The translations under genes were made by a program, and so were the position numbers. From NCBI GenBank assembly GCA_027214125.1, contig JAPWHF010000001.1:1-64000 (forward strand): a stretch of DNA of 64,000 bases, read 5' to 3'. Below are positions 27,933 through 36,999 of this stretch, in pieces (within the stretch, counting starts at the first letter, position 1; each line of letters opens with the position of its first letter). The DNA comes from Zoogloeaceae bacterium G21618-S1 (lineage in GTDB: Bacteria > Pseudomonadota > Gammaproteobacteria > Burkholderiales > Rhodocyclaceae). Under the pieces are notes generated by a model that was given only the letters and a program-made list of their open reading frames with translations, ran no database searches and was not told the DNA's origin.

Positions 27933-29279
27933 ATGGCCACCGGCAGCATTTCATCACTGGGTATCGGCTCCGGCCTCAACTCGAACGACATCGTCAGCCA
28001 ACTGATGGCGCTCGAGCGTCGTCCGCTGACCGCGCTGACCCAAAAAGAATCGTCCTTCTCGGCCAAGATTTCGGCACTCGGTTCGGTCAAAAGCAAACTG
28101 TCCGAACTGCAGACCGCCTCGAAGACGCTCAGCGACCCCAACAAGCTGGCCGCTTTTGCCGCCACGGTCGGTGACAGCGACATCATATCTGCCACGGCAG
28201 ATACCTTTGCCAAGAACGGCAGCTACGCCATTGACGTGGTGCAGCTGGCCAAAGCACAGAAATCCTTTTCGTCCATTCAGGCCGGCGGCACCACCTTTGG
28301 TGCCGGCACACTCAGTTTTTCGATCAACGGCAATACCCAGGATGTTGTACTCGCCAGCGGTGGCAACAGCCTGCAGGATGTGGCCAACGCCATCAACGAC
28401 GCCGGTATCGACGTGCGCGCAACCGTGGTCACCGGCGACGCCGGCAGCCGTCTGGTGCTCACCTCGAAAGAGACCGGCACCGACAATGCCTTTACGCTGT
28501 CGGTGAGCGGAGGCGACCCCAACCTGACCGGTCTGGCCACCTTCGACGGCGCACACCCCAACGCGACCACGGCGCTCAATTCGATCATCACCATCGAAGG
28601 CGAAACCGTTACCTCGCAAAGCAATACCGTCACCAGCGGTATTTCCAATGTCACCGTCACGGCGAAAGCAATCGGGTCCAGCACACTCGACGTGGCGCGG
28701 GACAGCACCGGCATCGAAACCGCGGTCAAAGCCATGGTCGACGCCTACAACAGCCTACGCCTCGACATCGGCACCAAGAGCGCCTACAACGCCGAGACCA
28801 AGGTCGGCGAGCCGCTCAACGGCGACTCCGTCACCCGCACGCTGCTCGGCCGCATGCGCGACACCATGGGCACCGTGCCCACCAGCATTGCCGGCAGCGA
28901 CTATCAATACTTGTTCAGTATCGGCGTCTCCTTTGCGCAAGACGGCACGCTGACGCTCGACAGTACCAAGCTCAACAACGCGGTCGCCACCGATTTTGAC
29001 GGCGTCGTCAATACACTCGGCGCCTACGGCACCGCCATCGACACGATGGCCACCGCCTTCACCCAGTCCGACGGCCTGATCGACAGCAGCGTCACCGGCA
29101 TCGAATCTTCGATTTCAAACATCGACAGCCAGCGCGAACGACTGGAGCGCCAGTTTGATCTCACCGAAGCGCGTTTGCGTGCGCAATTCACCGCGCTCGA
29201 CACGCTCGTGGCCAGCCTCAACACCACAAGCACTTACCTCACACAGCAACTGAGCAGCTTGAGCAACCTGAACCAGTAG
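27933..29279 (+). CDS. fliD: flagellar filament cap protein FliD (HAP2)
   Basis: A 448-residue cap protein that folds newly exported flagellin at the filament tip. The FliD N-terminal domain starts SISSLGIGSGLNSNDIVSQL. The FliD C-terminal domain includes MVDAYNSLRLDI and ends in a coiled coil (QRERLERQFDLTEARLRAQF, then LNTTSTYLTQQL). Two similar VTSQSNTVTSGISNVTVTA segments mark the middle domain. GGGAGG precedes the ATG. It lies directly before its export chaperone fliT and near fliS. Confidence 0.97.
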   Translation: MATGSISSLGIGSGLNSNDIVSQLMALERRPLTALTQKESSFSAKISALGSVKSKLSELQTASKTLSDPNKLAAFAATVGDSDIISATADTFAKNGSYAIDVVQLAKAQKSFSSIQAGGTTFGAGTLSFSINGNTQDVVLASGGNSLQDVANAINDAGIDVRATVVTGDAGSRLVLTSKETGTDNAFTLSVSGGDPNLTGLATFDGAHPNATTALNSIITIEGETVTSQSNTVTSGISNVTVTAKAIGSSTLDVARDSTGIETAVKAMVDAYNSLRLDIGTKSAYNAETKVGEPLNGDSVTRTLLGRMRDTMGTVPTSIAGSDYQYLFSIGVSFAQDGTLTLDSTKLNNAVATDFDGVVNTLGAYGTAIDTMATAFTQSDGLIDSSVTGIESSISNIDSQRERLERQFDLTEARLRAQFTALDTLVASLNTTSTYLTQQLSSLSNLNQ

Positions 29280-29315
29280 TAATCAACGCGATCAGGACAA
29301 CAGGAAAACAGCCAC

Positions 29316-29726
29316 ATGTTCACTCATACCACCAACCCCGCTGCTGCCTACCGCACTGGCGGTATTGAAGCCGAAGCCCTGGGCACCTCACCCCACGGCC
29401 TGATCGTCATGCTGTTCAACGGCGCCCTGCTGTCCATCAATCTCGCCAAAGCCCATATGCTTGAGGGTAAAACCGGCGCCAAGGCCGAATCGATCAACAA
29501 GGCCATCGACATCATCGGCAGCGGCCTGCGCGCCGCACTGAATATCAAGGAAGGCGGCGAGCTGGCACAAAATCTCGACGACCTCTACGAGTACGTTGTC
29601 ATGCTTCTGCTCAAAGCCAACCTGAGCAACGACGCTACCTTGCTTGACGAAGCTTATCGCCTGCTCGCCGACATCGGCAGTGCCTGGACAGAGCTGGGCC
29701 AGAAGCAAGCGGCCGGCACGCCCTGA
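29316..29726 (+). CDS. fliS: flagellin export chaperone FliS
   Basis: A 136-residue helical protein. The FliS pattern is clear: AYRTGGIEAEALGTSPHGLI, then VMLFNGALLSINLAKAHM, and later LDDLYEYVVMLLLKANL. FliS binds the C-terminus of flagellin in the cytoplasm and prevents early polymerisation. It would meet the three flagellins encoded upstream, before or after any glycosylation. AGGAAA precedes the ATG. Confidence 0.95.
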   Translation: MFTHTTNPAAAYRTGGIEAEALGTSPHGLIVMLFNGALLSINLAKAHMLEGKTGAKAESINKAIDIIGSGLRAALNIKEGGELAQNLDDLYEYVVMLLLKANLSNDATLLDEAYRLLADIGSAWTELGQKQAAGTP

Positions 29727-29737
29727 GGAGACTCTCC

Positions 29738-30049
29738 ATGACCGCCCCCATCACCGACTTCACCCGTCTGGCTAGCACACTCGAAGCGCTTTCCAGCGCT
29801 GCCGAGAAAGGCGACTGGGAGCAGATGAGCACACTCCAGACCCAACAGGAGCAATTGCTCGACGCCATTCGCCAGCGGCCACATGGCCCGCAAGATCGTA
29901 GCCAGACCGCCGCACTGGCAGCGCTGATCGAACGCGCACTTGCCAGCATCCGTGCCGCGCAACCGCACATCGACACCTTGCGACAACGCACTAAAGACGA
30001 AATGGCTGGCACAAACAACCACCGAAAACTATCGCAGAGTTATCGTTAA
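29738..30049 (+). CDS. fliT: FliT-like flagellar chaperone
   Basis: A 103-residue all-helical protein, 11 bases after fliS, with TGAGGAG before its ATG. Size, position after fliS and helical pattern (EALSSAAEKGDWEQMSTLQT) fit FliT, the export chaperone of FliD. Sequence conservation of this family is low, so the call leans on context. Confidence 0.75.
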   Translation: MTAPITDFTRLASTLEALSSAAEKGDWEQMSTLQTQQEQLLDAIRQRPHGPQDRSQTAALAALIERALASIRAAQPHIDTLRQRTKDEMAGTNNHRKLSQSYR

Positions 30050-30105
30050 AGCGTTCTGCCGACAGACGCTCTGCGGTACGAAAACCCTGGCCGGACGGAC
30101 AGACC

Positions 30106-31185
30106 ATGATTCCCGGTGACCTCGCAGCACGCCTGAGACTGCTGACCGAGGCCAGTTTCTTTGCCGACGAACCCCCTCTCGAGCCGCTGCAGCCGGCTCG
30201 CGCCGTGCCGTCGCAATTGCCGGAATATCGCGCCGGCGATAAATTCAGTGCGCTCATCCAGAAGGCATTGCCCGACGGCACCTTCGAGGCCATCGTCGAC
30301 GGCCGCACGATCAAGCTTGCCCTGCCACAACAAGCGCAGGTGGGCGAACGCCTGGCGCTGGTCGTCGCCCGCAACACGCCCCACGCCGTCCTCGCAAACC
30401 CCGCCGCGCCAGCGCCGACCGAGACCGCCGCCCGTGCAGCATTGAGCCCGACCGGTCGGCTGATCAGCTTTCTTCTCACCGGCCAGCCCGCACCCGAGAC
30501 CCCGACCATTGCCCGCGGTCAGCCCCTGCAAACCAGCGCCGGCCCACTCAACCCAGCCGCCCTGGCCGTGGCACTGCGCCAGGGCATCAGCGAAAGCGGA
30601 ATGTTCTATGAATCCCATCTGGCCCGCTGGAGTGCTGGCGACCTGAGCACCGAAGTGCTTCGCAGGGAACCGCAGGCTCGCCAGCCCGTCGCGCAGGCGA
30701 GCAACCCGGGCGCGCAAAACGCACCAACCTCGCAGAGCGCCACCGTCGCTGAAAGCAGTGCAACTGCGCGCTCCGCCGCCACGACGGCCCAAGCGGCGGT
30801 CAGTGCGCGCACCGACACGATTCCAGACCGGCTGCTACCGGTCATGCACCAACAGCTCGATGCCCTCGCCACCCAGAACTACGCCTGGGTGGGACAAGCG
30901 TGGCCGGGTCAAGTCATGGAACTGGAAATCGAAGACCCGCAGCACGACGATGGCGACTCACCGGCCGAGGACGCCCCCTGGAAAACCACCTTGCGTCTGA
31001 GCCTGCCGACGCTCGGCGGCGTCGAAGCGCGCATCGCCCTCGACGCCAGTGGCATCCGTATCCGGTTGTCTGCCGACAACCCGGCCACCGCCGATACACT
31101 GGCCCAGCATCGCGGCACCTTGTCCGACGCGATGGGGCAAGCCAACATCACCGTGAAAGAGCTCCTGGTAGGACCGGGCTCATGA
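30106..31185 (+). CDS. FliK-like flagellar hook-length control protein
   Basis: A 359-residue protein with an Ala/Pro/Gln-rich disordered middle (about 190-245). The C-terminal FliK (Flg_hook) domain covers about 270-355: TTLRLSLPTLGGVEARIALD, then IRIRLSADNPATADTL. The N-terminal part (FEAIVDGRTIKLALP, then QVGERLALVV) is typical of the longer FliK-like proteins found with stand-alone FlhB tails. It overlaps the next gene (ATGA). It may measure hook length, or be a second FliK paralogue next to the filament genes; the main hook operon is not in this window. Confidence 0.82.
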   Translation: MIPGDLAARLRLLTEASFFADEPPLEPLQPARAVPSQLPEYRAGDKFSALIQKALPDGTFEAIVDGRTIKLALPQQAQVGERLALVVARNTPHAVLANPAAPAPTETAARAALSPTGRLISFLLTGQPAPETPTIARGQPLQTSAGPLNPAALAVALRQGISESGMFYESHLARWSAGDLSTEVLRREPQARQPVAQASNPGAQNAPTSQSATVAESSATARSAATTAQAAVSARTDTIPDRLLPVMHQQLDALATQNYAWVGQAWPGQVMELEIEDPQHDDGDSPAEDAPWKTTLRLSLPTLGGVEARIALDASGIRIRLSADNPATADTLAQHRGTLSDAMGQANITVKELLVGPGS

Positions 31186-31481
31186 GCGCAACACCGGACG
31201 ACCTTCTCGACGACACGCCACGCGCCGAAGCCGTCGCCCTGGCCTACTCGGCCGGCGATGCCGCGCCGCGCGTGGTCGCCAAGGGACGCGGCCTGATCGC
31301 CCGCCAGATCATCGAGCAAGCCAAGAAAGCCGGCGTCTATGTGCACGAATCGCCCGAAATGCTTGCCTTGCTGATGCAGGTCGACCTCGACGAACGCATT
31401 CCCCCGCAACTCTATGTGGCGGTGGCCGAGCTTCTCGCCTGGCTCTACCGCATGGAGCACGACGAAAACGTAAAAAGCTGA
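31182..31481 (+). CDS. stand-alone FlhB C-terminal-domain protein (YlqH/FlhX type)
   Basis: A 99-residue protein matching only the cytoplasmic C-terminal domain of the export-gate protein FlhB: AVALAYSAGDAAPRVVAKGR, then AGVYVHESPEMLALLMQVDL, and IPPQLYVAVAELLAWLYRME. The membrane part and the NPTH autocleavage site are missing, which is normal for this small family. Such proteins can substitute for the cleaved FlhB tail and interact with FliK. Its coupling to the FliK-like gene by ATGA overlap supports that. The longer frame upstream is rejected because it lies inside the FliK-like gene. Confidence 0.88.
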   Translation: MSATPDDLLDDTPRAEAVALAYSAGDAAPRVVAKGRGLIARQIIEQAKKAGVYVHESPEMLALLMQVDLDERIPPQLYVAVAELLAWLYRMEHDENVKS

Positions 31482-31556
31482 CGAGCCGCACTCTGCCCCG
31501 CCCACCGCACGTGCTATAACAACGCTTTCATCCAAGCTCGCCTTGCTGCCGAACGC

Positions 31557-32330
31557 ATGACTCAAACCGACAACGCCGCACTCAAGTTCGAACTCCTGCA
31601 GTCCGACGATTTTGGTCGCTACCTGCTGCGCGATCGCAACGAGATCACCCAGGTCTTGCGCCAGCTCATCGCCAAGCGCGCCATGGTGACAGCCTATTTG
31701 AGCGGTGGCCGGGACTTCCTCCTCACCGCGGTACTGGCCATTGAGGACGACGACCTGATCTTCGACGTCGCGCCCGACGAAAACCGCAACCGCCAGGCCG
31801 AAGCGGCAGAAGAGCTGATCTGCATCACCCAGATCGAAAACGTCAAAGTGCAATTTCCGATCCCCGGTTTGACCAGCACGCAATTCGAAGGCGCGCCCGC
31901 ATTCAAGGCGCCACTACCCGACCGCCTGCTGCGTTTGCAGCGCCGCGAGTACTACCGCCTGATCGCACCGGTGGCGCATTCGCTGATCTGCCAGATCCCG
32001 GTGCCCGCCGAAGACGGCCCACCCAACACCTTCGAGGCCCGCGTGCTGGACATCTCCGGCGGCGGCGTGGCGGTGATCGTGCCGCCCGAAGGGGTTGAAT
32101 TCAAACCCGACACCGAGTTTACCCAGTGCCAGATCCAGCTCCCCGAGATTGGCACCGTGCAGGCCCGGCTGCGCGTGCGCAACCTCTTCCGCGTCACCAA
32201 CCGCAACGGCATCTCGATGCTGCGTGCCGGCTGCGAATTCGTCGACCTGCCCGAGCGCCTGGCCTCTGTCATCCACCGATACATCCTCAAAGTCGAGCGC
32301 GATCGCAATTCGCGCGAGCGGCGCCTTTAA
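31557..32330 (+). CDS. ycgR: flagellar brake protein YcgR (PilZN-PilZ)
   Basis: A 257-residue c-di-GMP receptor. The N-terminal YcgR domain (residues 10-115) is followed by a PilZ domain with both ligand motifs intact: RLQRREYYR (RxxxR, near 125) and DISGGG (near 165). On binding c-di-GMP, YcgR slows the flagellar motor. The preceding 75-base gap contains a TATAAC -10-like box at about 31514. The gene ends at a strong hairpin. The diguanylate cyclase encoded at 12.9-14.7 kb is a possible supplier of the signal. Confidence 0.93.
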   Translation: MTQTDNAALKFELLQSDDFGRYLLRDRNEITQVLRQLIAKRAMVTAYLSGGRDFLLTAVLAIEDDDLIFDVAPDENRNRQAEAAEELICITQIENVKVQFPIPGLTSTQFEGAPAFKAPLPDRLLRLQRREYYRLIAPVAHSLICQIPVPAEDGPPNTFEARVLDISGGGVAVIVPPEGVEFKPDTEFTQCQIQLPEIGTVQARLRVRNLFRVTNRNGISMLRAGCEFVDLPERLASVIHRYILKVERDRNSRERRL

Positions 32331-32346
32331 AATCTATAGCCCATGA

Positions 32347-32372
32347 CAATGGCCACCCGAGGGTGGCCATTG
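32347..32372. terminator. bidirectional hairpin between ycgR and chemoreceptor gene
   Basis: A perfect 12-base inverted repeat, CAATGGCCACCC and GGGTGGCCATTG, separated by GA (4-base loop if one pair opens). It lies between the convergent ycgR and chemoreceptor genes. A short T-rich stretch (ACTTATTTC) follows on the plus strand. It probably ends both transcripts. Confidence 0.7.
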
Positions 32373-32397
32373 ACTTATTTCGGCAAACACCGCCCGG

Positions 32398-34035
32398 TCA
32401 GGTCCGGAACCGATCGATCAACTGCTTCAATTCGCTGGCCGTACCCTCCAACACCGCCGTGGCGTCGGCATTGCGCTCCGTCGCATCCGTGCTGCGACTG
32501 GCCATCTCGGTAATCGCCTCCATATTCTTGGCAATCGCGTCGGCCCCGGCGCTCAACTCCTTCATCGACAGCGCCACATCGCTGACGCGCTGCATGGTGC
32601 CGCGGGCACTGTCCTGAATCGAGCGCAGCGAACCGGCCGCCTGCGCCGACAATTCGCTGCCCTTTTGCACCTTGGGCGTAATCGCCTCGATACTTTCGAC
32701 GGCGATGTTGGTCTCTTTCTGAACAGCCACGATCACTTCCGAAATCTTCGAGGTTGCAGCCCCCGTGCGCTCCGCCAAGCCGCGCACCTCGTCCGCCACG
32801 ACCGCAAAACCCCGCCCCTGCTCGCCGGCACGGGCCGCTTCGATAGCGGCATTGAGCGCCAGCAGATTGGTCTGATCGGCAATCTCGCGAATCACCTGGG
32901 CAATGGTGCCGATCTCGCTCGAGCGGGATTTGAGCACCTGAATCTGGGCAGCCGCTTGCGCCACCGTCTCTGAGACATTGGCAATGCTCTCGGAAGCCAC
33001 CGACGACTGCTGCTCGCCCTCGCTGGCTGCCGCACACGTGCGCTCGGAGTTGGCCTGCGATTCTTCGGTATTCGCCGCCACATGGGCCACGCTGACCGCA
33101 ATTTCTTCCACCGCAGCCGCTGTCGACTCGGCCGCCGAGGCCTGACCGCCCGCGGCCTCGCGAACCGTCGCCGACGCCTGTGCCACCGCCTGTGCCGACA
33201 CCGCAATCTGCTCTGCCTGCCGACGCACCGCCTGAATCATGGTTTTGAGATCCGCCTGCATCCTGTGGATTGCGAACACCACGCTGCTGCTATCCCCTTT
33301 GGGCACCACCACGTCACCACTCAAATCACCCGACGCAATCCGCTGTGTCACATGGGCCAGCATGTCGGGCTCGCCACCCAGCGCACGCAAAATGCTGCGA
33401 CCAATCAACCAGCAAACGCCCAGCGTGACGATGAAGCCTAACGCCACCAGAATGAGCGAATTCGACGCATGCGACCAGAAGATGGTTTTCAGGTCACTCA
33501 CATACACGCCGGTACCGATCACCCAGTTCCACGGTGCAAAGCCCTTCACGAACGAAATCTTCGGCTGTGGCGCGTCCTCACCCGGCTTGGGCCAAAGGTA
33601 GTCCACAAAGCCCTGTCCCTTTTGGCTTACAGCCGCCACCATATCCTTGAAGATCAGCTTGCCATTGGCGTCCTTGAGCGCTGACAAGTCCTTGCCATTG
33701 AGGTCCGGCTTGACCGCATGCATGACCATGGCCTGGTTCATGTCGTTGATCCAGAAGTACTCGCCATCACCGTAGCGCATTGCACCGACCGCGGCGGCGG
33801 CCTGCGCTTTGGCGTCGTCCATGCTCATCTGTCCCTTTTCAGCCAGGCCATGGAAGTACGCAACAGTGGCATGCGCCGACTCGGTGAGCCGCTCAATGCT
33901 GCTGCGTCGCTCGGCGGTTAAAAGCTCGTCCAGCGAACGAAGTGCGCCGGCCGCCACGACGGCCAGCGACACCAACGACAACAGCGCCAGCACGAACAAG
34001 CGCACCGACAGTTTCATTCGGTTAAAAATCTGCAT
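32398..34035 (-). CDS. methyl-accepting chemotaxis protein with single Cache domain
   Basis: A 545-residue chemoreceptor. TM1 is about residues 8-30. A periplasmic sCache_2 domain covers about 35-185 ([32 protein letters not shown]), then TM2 ([18 protein letters not shown]), HAMP, and a full signalling domain with the hairpin tip [20 protein letters not shown]. The ligand is unknown; related Cache domains bind small organic acids. The inner ATG is chosen because GGGGA precedes it. The alternative GTG is four codons upstream. A FliA-like promoter lies at 34073-34099. Confidence 0.95.
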   Translation of the reverse strand: MQIFNRMKLSVRLFVLALLSLVSLAVVAAGALRSLDELLTAERRSSIERLTESAHATVAYFHGLAEKGQMSMDDAKAQAAAAVGAMRYGDGEYFWINDMNQAMVMHAVKPDLNGKDLSALKDANGKLIFKDMVAAVSQKGQGFVDYLWPKPGEDAPQPKISFVKGFAPWNWVIGTGVYVSDLKTIFWSHASNSLILVALGFIVTLGVCWLIGRSILRALGGEPDMLAHVTQRIASGDLSGDVVVPKGDSSSVVFAIHRMQADLKTMIQAVRRQAEQIAVSAQAVAQASATVREAAGGQASAAESTAAAVEEIAVSVAHVAANTEESQANSERTCAAASEGEQQSSVASESIANVSETVAQAAAQIQVLKSRSSEIGTIAQVIREIADQTNLLALNAAIEAARAGEQGRGFAVVADEVRGLAERTGAATSKISEVIVAVQKETNIAVESIEAITPKVQKGSELSAQAAGSLRSIQDSARGTMQRVSDVALSMKELSAGADAIAKNMEAITEMASRSTDATERNADATAVLEGTASELKQLIDRFRT

Positions 34036-34072
34036 GTCTATCCCCACGGATCCAGCGTAAGTTCTAAGACTG

Positions 34073-34099
34073 ATAACGTCTTCCAGCGGATCAACTTGA
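34073..34099 (-). promoter_or_regulatory. candidate sigma-28 promoter of chemoreceptor gene
   Basis: On the minus strand TCAA, 15 bases, GACGTTAT resembles TAAA-N15-GCCGATAA (3 of 4 and 5 of 8 matches). It sits 38 bases before the chemoreceptor ATG. FliA control is usual for such genes. Confidence 0.45.
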
Positions 34100-34135
34100 G
34101 ACTAGGCCAGTCGACAATCCATATCGGGATCCCTC

Positions 34136-34726
34136 ATGCAAAAGCCCTTTTCCCTAGCCTGTGAGCGAAATCGCGAACCGATCTGCCAGGTACTCACAAC
34201 GCACTTCCCGGATCGCCGCCATGTGCTTGAAATTGGCACCGGCACCGGGCAGCACGCGGTCCACTTCGCCGCCGCGTTGCCACACCTGACCTGGCAGTGC
34301 TCCGATCGTGAGCAGAATCTTCCCGGCATTCGCGCGTGGCTTGACGAAGCGGCGCTGCCAAACACGCCGGCCCCGCTGGTGCTCGACGTGTGCGACACAT
34401 GGCCGCAACTTCAGGTCGACGCGGTGTATTCGGCCAATACGCTGCACATCATGGGCTGGGCCGAAGTCGAGCAGCTATTTGCCGGCCTGCCCGCCATACT
34501 CACATCAGATGCGCGCGTGCTCATTTACGGCCCCTTCCGCATCAGCGGCCAGCACACCAGCGACAGCAACGCCCTGTTTGACGCCCGCCTGCGGGCCGAG
34601 GCGCCACACATGGGCATTCGGGATCTCGAGGCCGTCAATGCGCTGGCCCACGCCGCGGGCTTGCGCCATCTGGCCGACATCCCCATGCCCGCGAATAATC
34701 GCTGCCAACTCTGGCAAACCATCTGA
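34136..34726 (+). CDS. DUF938 family SAM-dependent methyltransferase
   Basis: A 196-residue class I methyltransferase-like protein of the DUF938 family. The SAM motif is VLEIGTGTGQHAVHFAAALP, followed by WQCSDREQNLPGIRAWL and the NTLHIMGWAEVEQLF and YGPFRISGQHTSDSN segments typical of the family. The substrate is unknown. It ends seven bases before the FNR-like box of the nor gene set, and its relation to those genes is probably only neighbourhood. Confidence 0.9.
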   Translation: MQKPFSLACERNREPICQVLTTHFPDRRHVLEIGTGTGQHAVHFAAALPHLTWQCSDREQNLPGIRAWLDEAALPNTPAPLVLDVCDTWPQLQVDAVYSANTLHIMGWAEVEQLFAGLPAILTSDARVLIYGPFRISGQHTSDSNALFDARLRAEAPHMGIRDLEAVNALAHAAGLRHLADIPMPANNRCQLWQTI

Positions 34727-34733
34727 CCCATGT

Positions 34734-34747
34734 TTGGTTCACATCAA
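34734..34747 (+). promoter_or_regulatory. FNR/Dnr-type box upstream of norE
   Basis: TTGGT-TCAC-ATCAA differs at one base from the FNR/Dnr/NnrR consensus TTGAT-N4-ATCAA. Its centre is 72 bases before the norE ATG. A -10-like CAATTA at 34766-34771 puts a start site about 40 bases downstream of the box centre, the spacing of a class II activated promoter. Anaerobic or nitric-oxide-dependent induction is inferred. Confidence 0.6.
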
Positions 34748-34812
34748 GGTCGACAAGGCCGAACCCAATTAGCCTTCGCTGATCTGTTGATCCACTACTA
34801 CAAGACAGAACA

Positions 34813-35415
34813 ATGACCCCAACAAGTACCGCACTCCCCGAGTCGGCGGACGAGCTGCATATTGCGCCGCCCGGCGATCTCGCCATCTGGTTTTTCATCC
34901 TCGCCGAACTGCTGGCCTTCGCGGTGTTCTTTGCCGCCTACGCCTTTGCACGCGCAAAAAACCCGGCGCTTTTCGACGAAATGCAGCGCACCCTCAATCG
35001 GGATGCGGGCGCCGTCAACACCTTGCTGCTGATCACCGCCAGCTGGTGCGTGGCGCGCGGCGTGCATGCCGTCGTCAAGTACAACGACAGCGCCAAGGCG
35101 AGCCGCTGGTTGCTCGGCGGCATCGCCGGTGGCGCGGGCTTTCTGGTAGTCAAACTGTCCGAATATGCCCATGTGTTTGGCGAAGGCATCACGCTGTCGA
35201 CCAACACCTTCTACATGTTCTACATCTCACTCACCTTCTTTCACTTCATGCACGTCATTCTCGGCATGGTGATTCTGACGGTGCTGTGGGCACAGACCCG
35301 GAAAGGCCTCTACACCCCTGACAGCGCCAACGGCCTGGAAAGTGGTGCGGCCTACTGGCACATGGTCGACCTGGTGTGGATCGTGCTATTTCCACTCGTC
35401 TATGTGATGCGATGA
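34813..35415 (+). CDS. norE: NorE-like cytochrome c oxidase subunit III family protein
   Basis: A 200-residue five-helix membrane protein of the cytochrome oxidase subunit III family, short form. The NorE features are DLAIWFFILAELLAFAVFFA, NTLLLITASWCVARGVHAV, NTFYMFYISLTFFHFMHVIL and the C-terminal AAYWHMVDLVWIVLFPLVYV. NorE is an accessory protein of nitric oxide reductase, not part of the purified NorCB. It is the first gene after the FNR-like box, with norF 9 bases downstream. Confidence 0.88.
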   Translation: MTPTSTALPESADELHIAPPGDLAIWFFILAELLAFAVFFAAYAFARAKNPALFDEMQRTLNRDAGAVNTLLLITASWCVARGVHAVVKYNDSAKASRWLLGGIAGGAGFLVVKLSEYAHVFGEGITLSTNTFYMFYISLTFFHFMHVILGMVILTVLWAQTRKGLYTPDSANGLESGAAYWHMVDLVWIVLFPLVYVMR

Positions 35416-35424
35416 GGACCTGAC

Positions 35425-35706
35425 ATGAGCCCGATCATTCCCGCCCGCAAACTCGACCTCGCCTACGCCATCCTTGTCATCGCCACCATCGTTACGTGGC
35501 TGATCGGCGACTGGTGGCAAGACCACAACGTGCTGCTGCCGGTCATGGCCGGCCTGCTGACACTCACCTTCATCAAGTGCCGCCTGGTCATTCTCGACTT
35601 CATGGCATTGCGCCCCGTCAAATTCTTCTGGCGAGGCATCGTGATAGGGTGGGTGCTTCTGGTGCTGGGGCTGATCAGCGTCGCCTACCTGATCAGCCTG
35701 CCCTGA
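35425..35706 (+). CDS. norF: NorF-like small membrane protein
   Basis: A 93-residue protein with three predicted helices (YAILVIATIVTWLIGDWW; LLPVMAGLLTLTFIKCRLVI; GIVIGWVLLVLGLISVAYLI). It belongs to the small cytochrome-oxidase-subunit-IV-like group that pairs with NorE. GAGGA overlaps the norE stop. Conservation is low, so the name rests on order and topology. Confidence 0.8.
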   Translation: MSPIIPARKLDLAYAILVIATIVTWLIGDWWQDHNVLLPVMAGLLTLTFIKCRLVILDFMALRPVKFFWRGIVIGWVLLVLGLISVAYLISLP

Positions 35707-35735
35707 TCCGAACCCTCACAGAACAAGCCAAAAAG

Positions 35736-36533
35736 ATGGATACCCGCGTGAACACCGACCTGCCGTTTTACGAAGCTTCCGGGAACGAAATCGAACTCTT
35801 CGAGCACGCCTGGAAGAACCGCCTGCCCCTGCTCATCAAAGGTCCGACCGGCGTCGGCAAGACCCGCTTCGTCGCCCACATGGCGGCCCGCCTCAAGCTG
35901 CCGTTGCACACCGTCGCCTGCCATGACGATCTGACCGCCGCCGACCTGGTCGGCCGCCACCTCATCGGCGACGGCGAAACCGTCTGGTGCGACGGCCCAC
36001 TCACCCGCGCCGTGCGTGAAGGCGGCATCTGCTACCTCGACGAAGTCGTCGAAGCGCGCAAGGACACCACCGTGGTGCTGCATCCGCTGGCCGACGACCG
36101 CCGCGTACTGCCTATCGACCGCACCGGTGAGCTGCTCCAGGCCCCGCCGGGATTCATGCTCGTCATCAGCTACAACCCGGGCTACCAGAACTTCCTCAAG
36201 GGCCTCAAGCCGTCGACCCGCCAGCGCTTCGTGAGCATGCGTTTCGACTTCCCCACTGCCGAGCGCGAGCAGTCCGTACTGATCGGCGAAACCGCCTGCG
36301 ACCCGATGCTGGCCACCCGCCTCGTCAACATCGGCCGCAGCCTGCGCGCGCTCAAAGACATCGACCTCGAAGAAGTCGTCTCCACCCGTTTGCTGGTGTA
36401 CGCGGCCACGCTGATTCGCGAAGGCCTCGATCCGGTTGAATCATGCCGCGCGGCGATTGTCGAAAGTCTGACCGACGACGTCGAAACCGCTGACGCGCTG
36501 ATGGAAGTGGTCAACGCGACTTTCGGCCGCTGA
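35736..36533 (+). CDS. norQ: NorQ/CbbQ family AAA+ ATPase
   Basis: A 265-residue MoxR-type AAA+ ATPase. Walker A is GPTGVGKTRFVAHMA, Walker B GGICYLDEVVEA, and the sensor-1 region ISYNPGYQ. The stretch VACHDDLTAADLVGRHLIGD is highly typical of NorQ. With NorD it is thought to insert or activate the metal centre of nitric oxide reductase. The ATG follows norF by 29 bases. A hairpin-forming GC-rich stretch follows the stop. Confidence 0.93.
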   Translation: MDTRVNTDLPFYEASGNEIELFEHAWKNRLPLLIKGPTGVGKTRFVAHMAARLKLPLHTVACHDDLTAADLVGRHLIGDGETVWCDGPLTRAVREGGICYLDEVVEARKDTTVVLHPLADDRRVLPIDRTGELLQAPPGFMLVISYNPGYQNFLKGLKPSTRQRFVSMRFDFPTAEREQSVLIGETACDPMLATRLVNIGRSLRALKDIDLEEVVSTRLLVYAATLIREGLDPVESCRAAIVESLTDDVETADALMEVVNATFGR

Positions 36534-36600
36534 TTCGCCCGCATCGCGCGGGCGGCCTGCTACGCTGAAAGCATTCCCCTCCCGCCGAGCGAAACCTGCC

Positions 36601-36999
36601 ATGGACACCACCTCCCCCGCCGCATCCGAAGAAGGCCTGGCACTTGCCGTCGCAGCCGAAGCGCTGTATCTGCTGAATCTGATGGTCGTGCCGGGGCTGG
36701 CCTTCCTCGGGATTGCCTGGATGTGGTTTACCAAGCGAAAACCCGCTACGGCACTGGCGCGCTGCCACCTTGATCAGGTGTTCTTCGCCAGCCTGTGGGC
36801 CGGCGTCCTGCTTGTCATCGCCAACGCAGCGATCATCTTTTTTGGCGGCTACCAGTCACCGCACACCTGGGTGATCGTGATTCTCTACTTCACCACCTGC
36901 CATACCACGCTGATCTGCTTCGGCGCGATCGGACTGGCCCGCGCGCTCGCCGGCAAGCCCTATCGTTTCCCGCTGATCGGCCGACCCTGTGATACCTGA
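36601..36999 (+). CDS. small three-helix membrane protein in the nor cluster
   Basis: 132 residues with three predicted transmembrane helices (ALYLLNLMVVPGLAFLGIAW; FFASLWAGVLLVIANAAIIF; WVIVILYFTTCHTTLICFGA). I recognise no family with certainty. There are histidine and cysteine residues near the third helix (TTCHTTLICFG) and a basic RCHLDQ between helices 1 and 2. It overlaps the polyferredoxin gene by 11 bases, which suggests a joint membrane complex, perhaps an electron-transfer or maturation partner. The function is unknown. Confidence 0.8.
   Translation: MDTTSPAASEEGLALAVAAEALYLLNLMVVPGLAFLGIAWMWFTKRKPATALARCHLDQVFFASLWAGVLLVIANAAIIFFGGYQSPHTWVIVILYFTTCHTTLICFGAIGLARALAGKPYRFPLIGRPCDT

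Noticed and set aside
36534-36600. Hairpin GCCCGC/GCGGGC after norQ as an intrinsic terminator
   Set aside because: Short stem and no T-run. The following genes are tightly coupled to norD and probably read through it.
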